Assembly (NCBI RefSeq): GCF_031458325.1
Contig: NZ_JAVDYG010000001.1
Coordinates: 2,852,001 to 2,916,000, forward strand
Reading direction: 5' to 3'
Origin: Nocardioides marmoribigeumensis
GTDB taxonomy: Bacteria > Actinomycetota > Actinomycetes > Propionibacteriales > Nocardioidaceae
Length of the DNA stretch: 64,000 nt
Shown here: one piece after another, positions 45,660 through 53,894 of the stretch
Numbering within the stretch: position 1 is the stretch's first letter
Layout of the letters: the number at the start of each line of letters is the position of its first letter
Notes under the pieces: generated by a model
Seen by the model: the letters and a program-made list of their open reading frames with translations, nothing else
What the model was told of the DNA's origin: nothing
The model's database searches: none
Program-made: the position numbers and the translations under genes

Positions 45660-45680
45660 CACCGCGGAGACGCCGCGGTG
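45660..45680 (+). promoter_or_regulatory. Leader hairpin before surface-protein gene
   Basis: CACCGCGG (45660-45667) and CCGCGGTG (45673-45680) form a perfect 8-bp stem with a 5-base loop. It is followed by the GGGAGG ribosome site and the ATG at 45701, a position where it could affect translation or mRNA stability. Confidence 0.45.
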
Positions 45681-45700
45681 TTCCTGGGAGGCCCAGTCAC

Positions 45701-46963
45701 ATGAACAACACCCTCACGCTCCTCTGCGTCGCCGGGGTCTCCGGCCTGGCGATGCTCACTCCTGCCGCGGCGTACGCCGCCACCGACGACGGCGCCCAGG
45801 CGGACGCCAACGCCCTCACCGCGACGATCCTCGGCCAGTCCGGCGACACCGGCCAGGTCAAGGCCTCCAACGACGGCACGGGCGAGAAGAAGACCAACGA
45901 CACCGTCAACCCGCCGGTCGACGTGCTCAGCGGCCAGCCCTACGCCGGGATCGGGGTCCTCGCCCAGGACGCCACCGCCGCGAACAACGGCCGCAGCGCC
46001 GCCTGCTCGGGGGTGGCCGGTGACGGCGGCGTCGCCAACGTCATCGAGATCGGCGACACCAACTGCCTCACCCCCGGCGACAACATCAACCTGCAGCTGG
46101 CCAACCTCGAGCTGGACACGCTGCTGGACGCCGAGGTGGTGCGCGGCACCGGCACCTCGCTCGACACCCTGCTCGACGCCCTCGGCGCGCTGCCGGGCGG
46201 CGCCGACGCGGTCCAGCAGGTGACCGACGGCCTGCAGGCGGCGGTCGACCAGGTCCAGGCCAACCTCGGCAACGCCGGCCTGGTGCTCGACGTCGGGGCG
46301 GTCGAGGCCTCCTGCCGGTTCGACGGGCAGTCCTCAGGCCGCACGGTGCTCGCCAACGGCGACGTGCGCCTGGTCATCCCGCAGGTCGGCGACGTGCCGC
46401 TGACCCAGGGCTTCGACCCCGAGCCGGCGCCCAACACCCACGTGATCGCCCAGTCCGACCAGATCGTGGCGCTGATCCTGGACGACCTGCGCGCGGCGCT
46501 CAACGACCAGCTCGACCAGATCACCGACCCGGTGTTCGCCAACCTGATCGACCCCGTGCAGGACCAGGTCGTCACCCAGGTCGTCACCCAGCTGCAGCCC
46601 GCCCTGCAGGCGGTGCAGGACAACCTGCTCGACATCACGCTCAACAAGCAGACCCGCACGGGCCGCTCCATCGACGTCACCGGGCTCTCGGTCGAGGTGC
46701 TCCCCGGCGCGCAGCAGTTCGGCGCCCCGGTCGTGGTCGACCTGAACATCGCCAACGTCGGCTGCGGGCCGGCCGCCCGAGCCGTGGTGGCACCGACCCC
46801 GACCCCCAACGGCCCGCAGGGTGGTGACCGGCCCGACGTGCCGACCGCGGTCGACGCCGGCACCGAGGGTGGCGGGCACGGCGGGCTCATCGGGCTGGTC
46901 GCCGCGGGCCTGGCGGCCCTCGGTCTCGGCACCGCGCGCGCCCGACGCGTCGCTCGTCGTTGA
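45701..46963 (+). CDS. Secreted, sortase-anchored surface protein (choice-of-anchor type)
   Basis: A 420-residue protein. Residues 1-26 are a signal peptide ending AAAYA. The mature part has the conserved-looking stretch YAGIGVLAQDATAANNGRSA with two Cys pairs and long amphipathic helical repeats rich in Asp, Gln and Leu. The C terminus is a sorting signal: VPTAVDAG, a Gly-rich spacer, a hydrophobic helix (LIGLVAAGLAALGLG) and the basic tail RARRVARR. It resembles choice-of-anchor proteins of actinobacteria. The gene for a class F sortase follows in a TTGA overlap, so that enzyme probably attaches it to the cell wall. Confidence 0.85.
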   Translation: MNNTLTLLCVAGVSGLAMLTPAAAYAATDDGAQADANALTATILGQSGDTGQVKASNDGTGEKKTNDTVNPPVDVLSGQPYAGIGVLAQDATAANNGRSAACSGVAGDGGVANVIEIGDTNCLTPGDNINLQLANLELDTLLDAEVVRGTGTSLDTLLDALGALPGGADAVQQVTDGLQAAVDQVQANLGNAGLVLDVGAVEASCRFDGQSSGRTVLANGDVRLVIPQVGDVPLTQGFDPEPAPNTHVIAQSDQIVALILDDLRAALNDQLDQITDPVFANLIDPVQDQVVTQVVTQLQPALQAVQDNLLDITLNKQTRTGRSIDVTGLSVEVLPGAQQFGAPVVVDLNIANVGCGPAARAVVAPTPTPNGPQGGDRPDVPTAVDAGTEGGGHGGLIGLVAAGLAALGLGTARARRVARR

Positions 46964-47751
46964 GCCGAGCACGGACCAGCGGACCGCACGAGACCGACCG
47001 GACCGAGCGCATGTCGACCCCCCCGGGCAGCACGCGCACCCTGGCCGGTGACCTGGCAACACTCCGTGCAGAAGCCGCCACCCGGCCAGGGGCCTCCCTG
47101 GCCGTGGTGGCGGCTCTGCTGTGCAGCCTGGTCTCGTTCGGCACCGCGGCGTTCACCGACCTCGACGAGGACACCCCCCTCACCGCAGCCGGTCACGACG
47201 TCGCGTTCCCCGAGCTCCCGGGCGAGAACCACCACGCCCGGCACGGCAGGCACCACACCAGGCCGGCCGCGCAGTCCCCGATGCTCAAGGTCGCGCGGCT
47301 GCACGTCGACGCCCCGATCGTGCCGATCGCCCTCCAGGACGACGGCGTCCTGGCACCTCCCGCCGACGTCGACCACGTCGGGTGGTGGGACGCCAGCGCC
47401 GGGGCCGGCGCCAAGCACGGCCAGACCGTCCTGACCGGCCACACCGTGCACGAGGGCGGCGGCGTGATGAACGACCTGGCCAGGCTGACCGAGGGTGACC
47501 TGGTCAGCATCACCGACCAGGGTGGCGAGGTCGACTACAAGGTCACGCGCGTGGTGACCTGGTCCAAGAGGAGGCTGGCCCGTCGCGCGGTCGAGGTCTT
47601 CGGCCAGGACCGCCACCACGGCCGGCTGGTCATGGTCACGTGCGCGGACTGGGACGGAAAGACCTTCGACAGCAACGTGATCGCCTTCGCCCAGCCGACC
47701 GGCCCCCTGGCCCGGCCGGCGTCGCCCGAGCAGGAGGCCCGGGCCACCTGA
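46960..47751 (+). CDS. Class F sortase
   Basis: A 263-residue transpeptidase if TTG at 46960 (TTGA overlap with the anchor protein) is used; ATG at 47011 would give 246. One membrane helix (SLAVVAALLCSLVSFGTAAF) anchors it with the catalytic domain outside. The sortase fold shows the His in VLTGHTVHEGGGVMNDL and the Cys in LVMVTCADWDG. After the Cys the strand reads TFDSNVIAFAQP, without an obvious Arg at the place where many class F enzymes have 'YRDN'. It would cut its partner near VPTAVDAG and link it to peptidoglycan. Confidence 0.88.
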   Translation: MSRARTSGPHETDRTERMSTPPGSTRTLAGDLATLRAEAATRPGASLAVVAALLCSLVSFGTAAFTDLDEDTPLTAAGHDVAFPELPGENHHARHGRHHTRPAAQSPMLKVARLHVDAPIVPIALQDDGVLAPPADVDHVGWWDASAGAGAKHGQTVLTGHTVHEGGGVMNDLARLTEGDLVSITDQGGEVDYKVTRVVTWSKRRLARRAVEVFGQDRHHGRLVMVTCADWDGKTFDSNVIAFAQPTGPLARPASPEQEARAT

Positions 47752-47864
47752 GCGCGCCCGGCCCGGTCGCGCTCCGCCTTCTCCTGACGGTGCCCGTGGG
47801 CGCAGGGTGGGAGGGACGGGTCGGCGACCCGACCCGCCCCCCACCCCACCGAACGGAGCGCACC

Positions 47865-48221
47865 ATGGGTCCCGATCGCGTCGGCTACTTCGTCGGCAGC
47901 CTGCCCCTCTACAGTCCCGACTCCGACTGGGCCTCGCGCCCGTGGGGCCAGAACTCCTTCGACCACCTCCCCGCGGCGGTCATCGGGGCCTCGGTCGGCC
48001 AGATCGGGACCGCCGTGGCGCAGCAGAGCCTGCGCGGGGTGCTCAGCTTCTGCAACGCACGACAGATGACGGCCCCCGAGGCCTACGTGCACTTCCGGCC
48101 CGAGTACTTCGGGCCGGACGGCGAGGTCCTCGACGAGTCGACGGCGGGCTTCCTGAGCGGCTTCATGCAGGAGTTCCGCGTCCACACCGAGCGGGTCCTG
48201 ACGGTCATCCCGCGGTCCTAG
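47865..48221 (+). CDS. NAD(P)H-dependent FMN reductase-like protein, internally deleted
   Basis: A 118-residue open frame with a good start (ATG 47865 after ACGGAG). It begins VGYFVGSLPLY and ends with the C-terminal half of FMN reductases: DWASRPWGQNSF, AAVIGASVGQIGTAVAQQSL, NARQMTAPEAYVHF. Normal members have about 180 residues. The central part, including the flavin-contacting 'TPEYN' strand and the end of the phosphate loop after GSL, is missing without loss of frame. It is therefore likely inactive as a flavin reductase, though still translated. It may be a deletion derivative rather than a new family. Confidence 0.7.
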   Translation: MGPDRVGYFVGSLPLYSPDSDWASRPWGQNSFDHLPAAVIGASVGQIGTAVAQQSLRGVLSFCNARQMTAPEAYVHFRPEYFGPDGEVLDESTAGFLSGFMQEFRVHTERVLTVIPRS

Positions 48222-48247
48222 GGGAGACACCCCTCCGGCGCCGGCAC

Positions 48248-48281
48248 GCAGCGGCCCCCGGACGTGTCCGGGAGCCGCTGC
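48248..48281. terminator. Bidirectional hairpin terminator
   Basis: Arms 48248-48263 and 48266-48281 match at 15 of 16 positions, GC-rich, between the convergent FMN reductase-like and SGNH hydrolase genes. No U-tract. Confidence 0.7.
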
Positions 48282-48301
48282 GGGAGTGTCGCTGCGAGTG
48301 C

Positions 48302-49762
48302 TCAGAAGGCAGGGGCCCGAACGGAGACGTCGAAGGCGCCGCTGCCGAGGAGACGGGTCGCGATGTCCTGCTGGCCCGCGAGGTTGGCGTGCCACGAGCC
48401 GTTGAAGTTGCCCTGGCGGCCCCTGGACTCGGTGGGGCTCACGACCCACGGGTTGGTCGCGCAGAGGCCGTGGCGTCGGAAGTCACCCATGATCCCGCCG
48501 ACATAGTGCCAACCGTGCTCGCCGGCGGCCCGCTGGATGTGGGCGTTGAGAGGCACGACCACGTTGCGGTAGCCCCACTTGCGGCTGGAGGCCGCGGGCG
48601 CCATCGCGTCACGCGGGCACCACCAGGAGTAGCCGGGACCTGCGATGGGGTCGGTCGTGGCGGTCCGGTCGTCGTGGGTGGCGTCCCAGTACTCGGTGAG
48701 GTAGATGCGACTGTCCGGAAGGTCCGGGAGCTGGGTGTGAAGGCGGTTGGAGAGCTGGCGGAACGCGGGCTCGACCAAGCCGAGCCTGGCCTGGACGTCG
48801 TACCCGAGCTCGCGCTCGCAGACGACAAGGCCGAGGCCGATCTTGTTCATCCAGTAGCACTGGATGACCAGGTCCGCCCACCCGGTGTCATTGGCTCCCG
48901 CGGTGACCAGCACGGCGTCGGGCTGGCGTCCGCTGGCACTCATCAACGCGCGGAGCTGGTCGACCTGGGGCGGCAGCACAGGGCCGTAGGCGGGCTGCTG
49001 CCCGCCGTAGGGACGGAGCACCCCGCCGTGACCGTTGGGCGCGGTGACGATGGCCGCCCCCGAGCAGGCGAGGTTCCACAGAGTGAGCGTCGCGTGGGGC
49101 CCCAGCTGGCTCCGCCGTCGGTTGGCGGCCAGCTGCGCGGCCGCATTGCTCGAGCGGTCGCACTGGTTGTCGTCGAAGGCTGCCGGCCTGGCATGGGTCG
49201 GGTTGCCCTCGCCGGAGGCGGCCGAGTCCCCGAGCTGCACCACCAGGGAGTCGCGGAAAGGCAGGTCGTGGCTCGCGGTCGCCACGGAGCCGTCGTTGGC
49301 CACGACGCGCAGGTCGGCGGTCCAGTGCCCGTTGAGGGGACGGCCTCCGACGGTGGTCCGGCAGGACGTGGAGCTGTAGGAGGTGGTGCGACCCGAGGCG
49401 ACGTCGTGGATCGCCCACTGGTAGGCCGCAGTCCCGCTCGGGCCGCCGTTCGAGGCGCATGCGTCGAGCACCAGGCTTCCGGTCGAGGCCGGAGAGGGGG
49501 TGGAGACCGTGCCGCCGAGGGAGGGAACGCGCCAGCCGAAGCGCGCGACCGGTTGCACCGGCGGCGGAGGTGTCGGGTCGGCCGGGTCGACCGGGTCGAT
49601 GTCCGGCCCGCAGTCCGTGTCGTCGCGGGGGCACAGTGCCTGGGCGGGGGAGGCAGCGAAGGTGGTGAGAGTGAAGGCACCGGCGGCCAGGCCGAGCGTC
49701 AACGCGAGACCGGAGGCCACCGCTGTGCGGCGGGCTGCGGACCGGCGGGGGAGGGGGATCAT
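48302..49762 (-). CDS. Secreted SGNH/GDSL hydrolase with N-terminal PKD-like domain
   Basis: A 486-residue exported esterase-like enzyme. ATG at 49762 is preceded by GAGGAG and gives a signal peptide (MIPLPRRSAARRTAVASGL... ending ASPAQA). A Pro-rich linker and a beta domain (FGWRVPSLGG, AYQWAIHDV) come first. The SGNH catalytic part has Ser in QLGDSAASGEGN, Gly/Asn in TAGANDTGW and His in WHANLAGQ. Six or more Cys suggest disulphides. It should cleave an ester or acyl-glycan outside the cell. It is divergent from a TetR gene, with palindromic operators within 90 bases upstream. Confidence 0.9.
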   Translation of the reverse strand: MIPLPRRSAARRTAVASGLALTLGLAAGAFTLTTFAASPAQALCPRDDTDCGPDIDPVDPADPTPPPPVQPVARFGWRVPSLGGTVSTPSPASTGSLVLDACASNGGPSGTAAYQWAIHDVASGRTTSYSSTSCRTTVGGRPLNGHWTADLRVVANDGSVATASHDLPFRDSLVVQLGDSAASGEGNPTHARPAAFDDNQCDRSSNAAAQLAANRRRSQLGPHATLTLWNLACSGAAIVTAPNGHGGVLRPYGGQQPAYGPVLPPQVDQLRALMSASGRQPDAVLVTAGANDTGWADLVIQCYWMNKIGLGLVVCERELGYDVQARLGLVEPAFRQLSNRLHTQLPDLPDSRIYLTEYWDATHDDRTATTDPIAGPGYSWWCPRDAMAPAASSRKWGYRNVVVPLNAHIQRAAGEHGWHYVGGIMGDFRRHGLCATNPWVVSPTESRGRQGNFNGSWHANLAGQQDIATRLLGSGAFDVSVRAPAF

Positions 49763-49780
49763 GGTGGGCTCCTCTCGTTG

Positions 49781-49800
49781 TGCGTAGTACGTACTACGCA
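49781..49800. promoter_or_regulatory. TetR-type operator, perfect palindrome
   Basis: TGCGTAGTACGTACTACGCA is a perfect 20-bp palindrome 18 bases upstream of the SGNH hydrolase start, over its leader. It shares the GTAGTACG/CGTACTAC core with the site at 49851-49870. Confidence 0.8.
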
Positions 49801-49850
49801 ATCTGTGATGCGACGAGTGTGAGGTGCCCGCTTCGGTGCTGTCAAGGAAT

Positions 49851-49870
49851 TCGTAGTACGAACTACGTAC
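49851..49870. promoter_or_regulatory. TetR-type operator, second palindrome
   Basis: Within this span CGTAGT-ACGA-ACTACG is an inverted repeat, 22 bases upstream of the TetR start. Two further CACTACG half-sites lie at about 49875-49892. The layout suggests one repressor controlling both divergent genes. Confidence 0.75.
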
Positions 49871-49892
49871 TTTTCACTACGCACTCACTACG

Positions 49893-50639
49893 ATGGTGTC
49901 CATGGCGAAGTCACGCACCTCCCACGACAAGGCGTCGAGCCAGACTCGGGCCGAGCTCCTCGAGGCCGGGCTCACCCTCTTGATGGAGCAGCCGGCCTCC
50001 GCGGCCTTCGGCCACCTGACAGCGGCCAAGGTGGCGAACCAGGCCGGTCGCACGACGGGAGCGTTCTTTCATCAGTGGCCGACCCTCGAGGCCTACCTGC
50101 AGGACTTCATCGGGTTCGTGCTGAGGCCCTCGATGTCGAAGAACCTCAACGACACCGTCGAGCGGCTCCTCGTCGAGCTCGGTGCGGGGAAGCCGTTCGC
50201 CGAGGCCCTCACGGCAGCCGGCGGCCCGGTCCCAGAGGAAACCGCACGCGACCCGCAGACGGTGACGGAGCTGCTCATGTGGAACCGCGCCCTCCACGAC
50301 GACGAGTTCCGTGAGGCGGTCGCGACGCACTACGAAGGCCTCGACGGCGAGGCGCGACTCACCTACGAGGGCCTCATGGAGCTGCTCGGGCGAGAGGTCC
50401 GGCCACCCTTCACCACCGAGACCATCGGCTCCGCCGTCACCGCCGTGGCGCAAGGCCTCGCGCTGCGCGCCTCGATGACGCCCGGACACTACCCGCCGCA
50501 GATGTTCGGCTGGATGGTGCTGGCACTCATCCCGTTGTTCACGCGCGAGCCGGGCGACGGCAGGGAGGCGCAGGCCTACGTCGACGGGCTCGGCGTGGAC
50601 GTGGTCCCCGACGCTGACGGCGAGGACCTCTCGGCCTGA
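49893..50639 (+). CDS. TetR family transcriptional regulator
   Basis: A 248-residue TetR-like protein (245 if ATG 49902 is used). The helix-turn-helix region is TRAELLEAGLTLLMEQP, then AAKVANQAGRTTGAFFHQWP, a variant in which the usual Tyr-Tyr/His-Phe recognition end is 'FFHQW'. The C-terminal domain carries a helical ligand-binding bundle. It is divergent from the secreted SGNH hydrolase and probably represses it and itself through the two CGTAGTACG palindromes between them. The inducer is unknown, perhaps a lipid or ester. Confidence 0.87.
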   Translation: MVSMAKSRTSHDKASSQTRAELLEAGLTLLMEQPASAAFGHLTAAKVANQAGRTTGAFFHQWPTLEAYLQDFIGFVLRPSMSKNLNDTVERLLVELGAGKPFAEALTAAGGPVPEETARDPQTVTELLMWNRALHDDEFREAVATHYEGLDGEARLTYEGLMELLGREVRPPFTTETIGSAVTAVAQGLALRASMTPGHYPPQMFGWMVLALIPLFTREPGDGREAQAYVDGLGVDVVPDADGEDLSA

Positions 50640-50670
50640 GCCGGCTGGACGCCCGCCGCCGACGGGCTGC

Positions 50671-51378
50671 TCAGCCGCCCTGCTCCTCGCGCATCGCGTC
50701 CGCCGCCTCGTCGATGATGCGGCGCATCGCCCGCTCCGCGCCGGGTGCGTCGCCCCGTCGTACGGCGCTGCCGACCTCGTCGTGCAACGCGATGGCGACC
50801 GGGTTGGGGCGCGCCGGCATGAGGTCGTGGTGGGTACGACCGGCCAGCACCTCGTCGACCGTGCTCGCCAGGGCGGCGATCATCTCGTTGCCGCTGGCCT
50901 CCAGCAGCGTGCGGTGGAAGACCTGGTCCGCGACGAGGTAGGCCTCGAGGTCGCCGCTGCGGCCGTGGACCTCCATGTCGGCCACCGCCGCGGCGAGGGC
51001 GCGGCCCTGTGCGGGGGTGGCGCGCTCGGCCGCGAGGGCGGCAGCGACCGGCTCGAAGCCGCGGCGCAGCTCGGAGAGGGACAGCAGCTGGGCGGTGCGG
51101 TCCTCGCCCTCGAGGCGCCAGCGGATCACCCGGGGGTCGAAGACGTTCCAGGCCGACCGGGGCTGGACGGTCACGCCCACGCGTCGCCGCGAGGTGACCA
51201 GGCCCATCGACTGCAGGACGCGGACGGCCTCGCGGGCGACGGGCATCGAGACGGCGTGCGCGCGGGCGATGCCGTCGAGCGTGAGGACCGCCCCCGTGGC
51301 CAGCGCGCCGGAGGCGATGCGCGTGCCGAGCGCGTCGAGCACGTCTCCGTGCAGGGCTCCGTGCGGGCGTCGGTCCAC
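50671..51378 (-). CDS. gntR: FadR-type GntR transcriptional regulator
   Basis: A 235-residue regulator when GTG 51378 is used; an open extension upstream covers the operator and is unlikely to be translated. The winged helix is LGTRIASGALATGAVLTLDG, AVSMPVAREAVRVLQSMGLV then RRVGVTVQP. The all-helical FCD effector domain (RRGFEPVAAALAAERATP, DQVFHRTLLEASGNEM) has the metal-binding Asp/His layout. It is divergent from gluconokinase and gluconate permease genes with the GCAAAGAT repeats between, so it is the gluconate regulator by position. Confidence 0.9.
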   Translation of the reverse strand: MDRRPHGALHGDVLDALGTRIASGALATGAVLTLDGIARAHAVSMPVAREAVRVLQSMGLVTSRRRVGVTVQPRSAWNVFDPRVIRWRLEGEDRTAQLLSLSELRRGFEPVAAALAAERATPAQGRALAAAVADMEVHGRSGDLEAYLVADQVFHRTLLEASGNEMIAALASTVDEVLAGRTHHDLMPARPNPVAIALHDEVGSAVRRGDAPGAERAMRRIIDEAADAMREEQGG

Positions 51379-51410
51379 GCAAAGATCGTAGTTAATCGCC
51401 AGTAGGTCTT

Positions 51411-51430
51411 GCAAAGATCATATCTTTTGC
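51411..51430. promoter_or_regulatory. GntR operator between regulator and gluconate genes
   Basis: GCAAAGATCATATCTTTTGC is an inverted repeat (GCAAAGAT/ATCTTTTGC). A second direct half-site GCAAAGATC lies at 51379-51387, right at the regulator's start. The gntK ATG is 45 bases further on. Confidence 0.75.
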
Positions 51431-51474
51431 CGCACCCTGTGGGAGCCGTCACATCGCCGTCCCGAGGAGTTCCC

Positions 51475-52002
51475 ATGACCAGCCAGCCGCCTCTCGTCGT
51501 CGTGATGGGCGTCTCCGGGTCGGGCAAGTCGACCGTCGGGGCCGCGCTCGCGCAGCGCCTGCGGGTGCCGTTCGCCGACGCCGACGACTTCCACCCCCCG
51601 GCCAACATCGCCAAGATGTCGGCCGGCGAGGCCCTCGACGACGACGACCGCGGCCCCTGGCTCGACGCCATCGGGGCCTGGCTCCACGAGCACCGCGAGC
51701 AGGGCGGGGTGATCAGCTGCTCGGCCCTCAAACGGTCCTACCGCGACCGGCTGCGTGAGCACGCCCCCGACCTCGAGCTGCTCCACCTGCACGGCGACCG
51801 CGACGTGATCGCCCGTCGCCAGGCCAGCCGGCCCGGCCACTTCATGCCCGCCTCGCTGCTCGACTCGCAGTTCCGCACCCTCGAGCCGCTCGCACCCGAC
51901 GAGCGCGGGCTCGTCGTCGACGTCGACCAGGGCGTCGACGCGATCGTCGACCACTACGCCACCCGCACGACCAGCACCACCACTCCGGAGGAGACCGCAT
52001 GA
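51475..52002 (+). CDS. gntK: Gluconokinase
   Basis: A 175-residue small kinase. Walker A is GVSGSGKSTVGAALA near residues 12-26; DADDFHPPANIAKMSAG binds gluconate, and CSALKRSYRDRLR and HLHGDRDVIARRQASRPGHF complete the family pattern. It phosphorylates gluconate to 6-phosphogluconate for the pentose phosphate or Entner-Doudoroff route. ATG at 51475 has GAGGAG upstream. It overlaps gntP in ATGA and is under the divergent GntR-type regulator. Confidence 0.95.
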   Translation: MTSQPPLVVVMGVSGSGKSTVGAALAQRLRVPFADADDFHPPANIAKMSAGEALDDDDRGPWLDAIGAWLHEHREQGGVISCSALKRSYRDRLREHAPDLELLHLHGDRDVIARRQASRPGHFMPASLLDSQFRTLEPLAPDERGLVVDVDQGVDAIVDHYATRTTSTTTPEETA

Positions 52003-53390
52003 CCGTCCCGTTCGTCCCGCTCGCCGACCCGGCACCGCTCGTGGAGCCGGTCGCCTCCGGCACGCAGCTCGTCGTCGCGGCCCTCGTCGCGATCGGCCTG
52101 ATCGTCGCGCTCATCACCGCGGCCAAGCTGCACCCGTTCCTCGCGCTGATCTTCGGTGGACTCGCGGTCGGCATCCTGGCCGGCCAGAACGTCAACGACG
52201 TCATCGCCAGCTTCTCCACCGGCTTCGGTGCGACGGCCGCGGGCGTCGGCGCGCTCATCGCCCTGGGCGCGATGTTCGCCAAGCTGCTGGCCGACTCCGG
52301 CGGCGCCGACCAGATCGTCGACACCATCGTCGGGCGCTCCTCGCGCCGTGCCCTGCCCTGGGCGATGGCCGGGGTGGGGGCGCTGATCGGCCTGCCGATG
52401 TTCTTCGAGATCGGCCTCGTGCTGCTCATGCCCGTGATCTACCTCGTCGCCCGCCGCGCCCAGCTCTCCGTCATCGCGATCGGGATCCCCACCCTCGCGG
52501 GCCTCTCCGCGATGCACGGCCTGGTCCCGCCGCACCCCGGTCCGCTGGTGGCGATCTCCTCGCTGGGGGCGGACCTCGGCACCACCCTCATGCTCGGTGT
52601 GCTCGTGGCGGTGCCGACGGTCGTCGTGTCCGGTCCGCTGTTCGGCCGCCTCGCCGGGCGCTGGGTCGACGTGCCCGCCCCCGAGCTGTTCGAGGCCCGG
52701 GAGGAGCGCGCCGAGACCACCCGCCCGGCGTTCGCCAGCACCGTCGCGACCGTCCTGCTGCCCGTCGTGCTGATGATGGCCAAGGCGATCGTCGACATCG
52801 TGGTCGACGACCCGGAGCGCCGCGTGCAGCAGGTCTTCGACGTGATCGGCAACCCGTTCGTCGCGCTGCTGGCCGCGGTCGTCGTCGCGATGTTCACCCT
52901 CGGGCACGCCTCCGGCATGGACCGCGCCGCGGTCACGACGTCGGTCGAGAGCTCGCTGCCCGCGATCGCCGGGATCCTGCTGATCGTCGCCGCCGGCGGT
53001 GGGTTCAAGCAGGTGCTCGTCGACACCGGCATCGGCACGTTGCTGGCCGACTGGGCCAAGGGCGCCGACGTCTCGGTGCTGCTGCTGGCCTGGGTGCTCG
53101 CCGTGCTGATCCGCCTCGCGACCGGTTCGGCCACCGTCGCCACGATCACCGCCTCGGCGCTGATGCTCGGCCTGGTCGAGGGCCTGTCGACGGGGGAGAC
53201 CTCGCTGGTGGTGCTGGCGATCGGGTCCGGCTCGGTGTTCTTCAGCCACGTCAACGACGCCGGCTTCTGGCTGGTCAAGGAGTACTTCGGGCTCTCCGTC
53301 GGCCAGACGATCAAGTCGTGGTCGCTGATGGAGACCGTGCTGTCGGTCAGCGGCCTGGTGTTCGTGCTGCTGCTCGGCGTGGTGATCTAG
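51999..53390 (+). CDS. gntP: Gluconate:H+ symporter
   Basis: A 463-residue membrane protein of the GntP family with about twelve helices. Marks are LHPFLALIFGGLAVGILAG, GALIALGAMFAKLLADSGGA, GLPMFFEIGLVLLMPVIYL, LVPPHPGPLVAISSLGADLG and SVFFSHVNDAGFWLVKEYFG. It imports gluconate with protons. ATG overlaps the gntK stop, forming a two-gene gntKP operon. Confidence 0.95.
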   Translation: MTVPFVPLADPAPLVEPVASGTQLVVAALVAIGLIVALITAAKLHPFLALIFGGLAVGILAGQNVNDVIASFSTGFGATAAGVGALIALGAMFAKLLADSGGADQIVDTIVGRSSRRALPWAMAGVGALIGLPMFFEIGLVLLMPVIYLVARRAQLSVIAIGIPTLAGLSAMHGLVPPHPGPLVAISSLGADLGTTLMLGVLVAVPTVVVSGPLFGRLAGRWVDVPAPELFEAREERAETTRPAFASTVATVLLPVVLMMAKAIVDIVVDDPERRVQQVFDVIGNPFVALLAAVVVAMFTLGHASGMDRAAVTTSVESSLPAIAGILLIVAAGGGFKQVLVDTGIGTLLADWAKGADVSVLLLAWVLAVLIRLATGSATVATITASALMLGLVEGLSTGETSLVVLAIGSGSVFFSHVNDAGFWLVKEYFGLSVGQTIKSWSLMETVLSVSGLVFVLLLGVVI

Positions 53391-53419
53391 CTGGAAGAGC
53401 CGAGGACGACAGGGGCGGG

Positions 53420-53892
53420 TCAGAGGAGCGACGGCGTGCGCCGCAGCAGCAGGGCGGCCGCGACCGTGACGCCGAGCAGGCCCGTGGTGAGCGCGACCAC
53501 CCCGGCCCACGCGTGGGTCGACCAGGCATAGCCGGCCAGGCTGCCGAAGACCGACGAGCCGAGGTAGTAGGCCACGAGGTAGAGCGAGGCGGCCTGGCCG
53601 GCCGACACCCCACCGGCGTGCGCCCGCACGGGCACCCAGCCGCTGGCGATGCCGTGCACGGCGAAGAACCCCGCCGTCAGCAGGCCGATGCCGGCGACCA
53701 CCAGGGGGAGCGGCCGGGCGAGGGTGAGACCGCGAAGGCCTGGCTCAGCTCGGGCAGGATCGCCTGGGTGCTGGAGAGCAGCGCGAACGTCGCGAGGCCG
53801 GCGGCGACGAGGGCGCCGACCACCCGGCGGTAGCCGGGCGTCCCCGGCCGGTGCCCGGGGAGCCCCACGGGGCCGCGGTCGCCGTCGGTCAC
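53420..53892 (-). pseudogene. MFS transporter remnant with large internal deletion
   Basis: From GTG 53892 the frame encodes a plausible MFS N terminus (VVGALVAAGLATFALLSST then QAILPELSQAFAVS, the first helix and loop). Near 53725 the sequence jumps, in another frame, to the last helices: VVAGIGLLTAGFFAVHGIAS, LYLVAYYLGSSVFGSLAGYA and a final helix to the stop at 53420. About 250 residues of the usual 400 are gone. The remaining pieces resemble YnfM-type MFS exporters. It cannot work as a transporter. It ends 30 bases from the end of gntP. Confidence 0.82.
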
Positions 53893-53894
53893 GC

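Noticed and set aside
50640-50670. Terminator between the convergent TetR and GntR genes
   Set aside because: Only a loose CGGCTG/CAGCCG pairing with a long loop; too weak to call.
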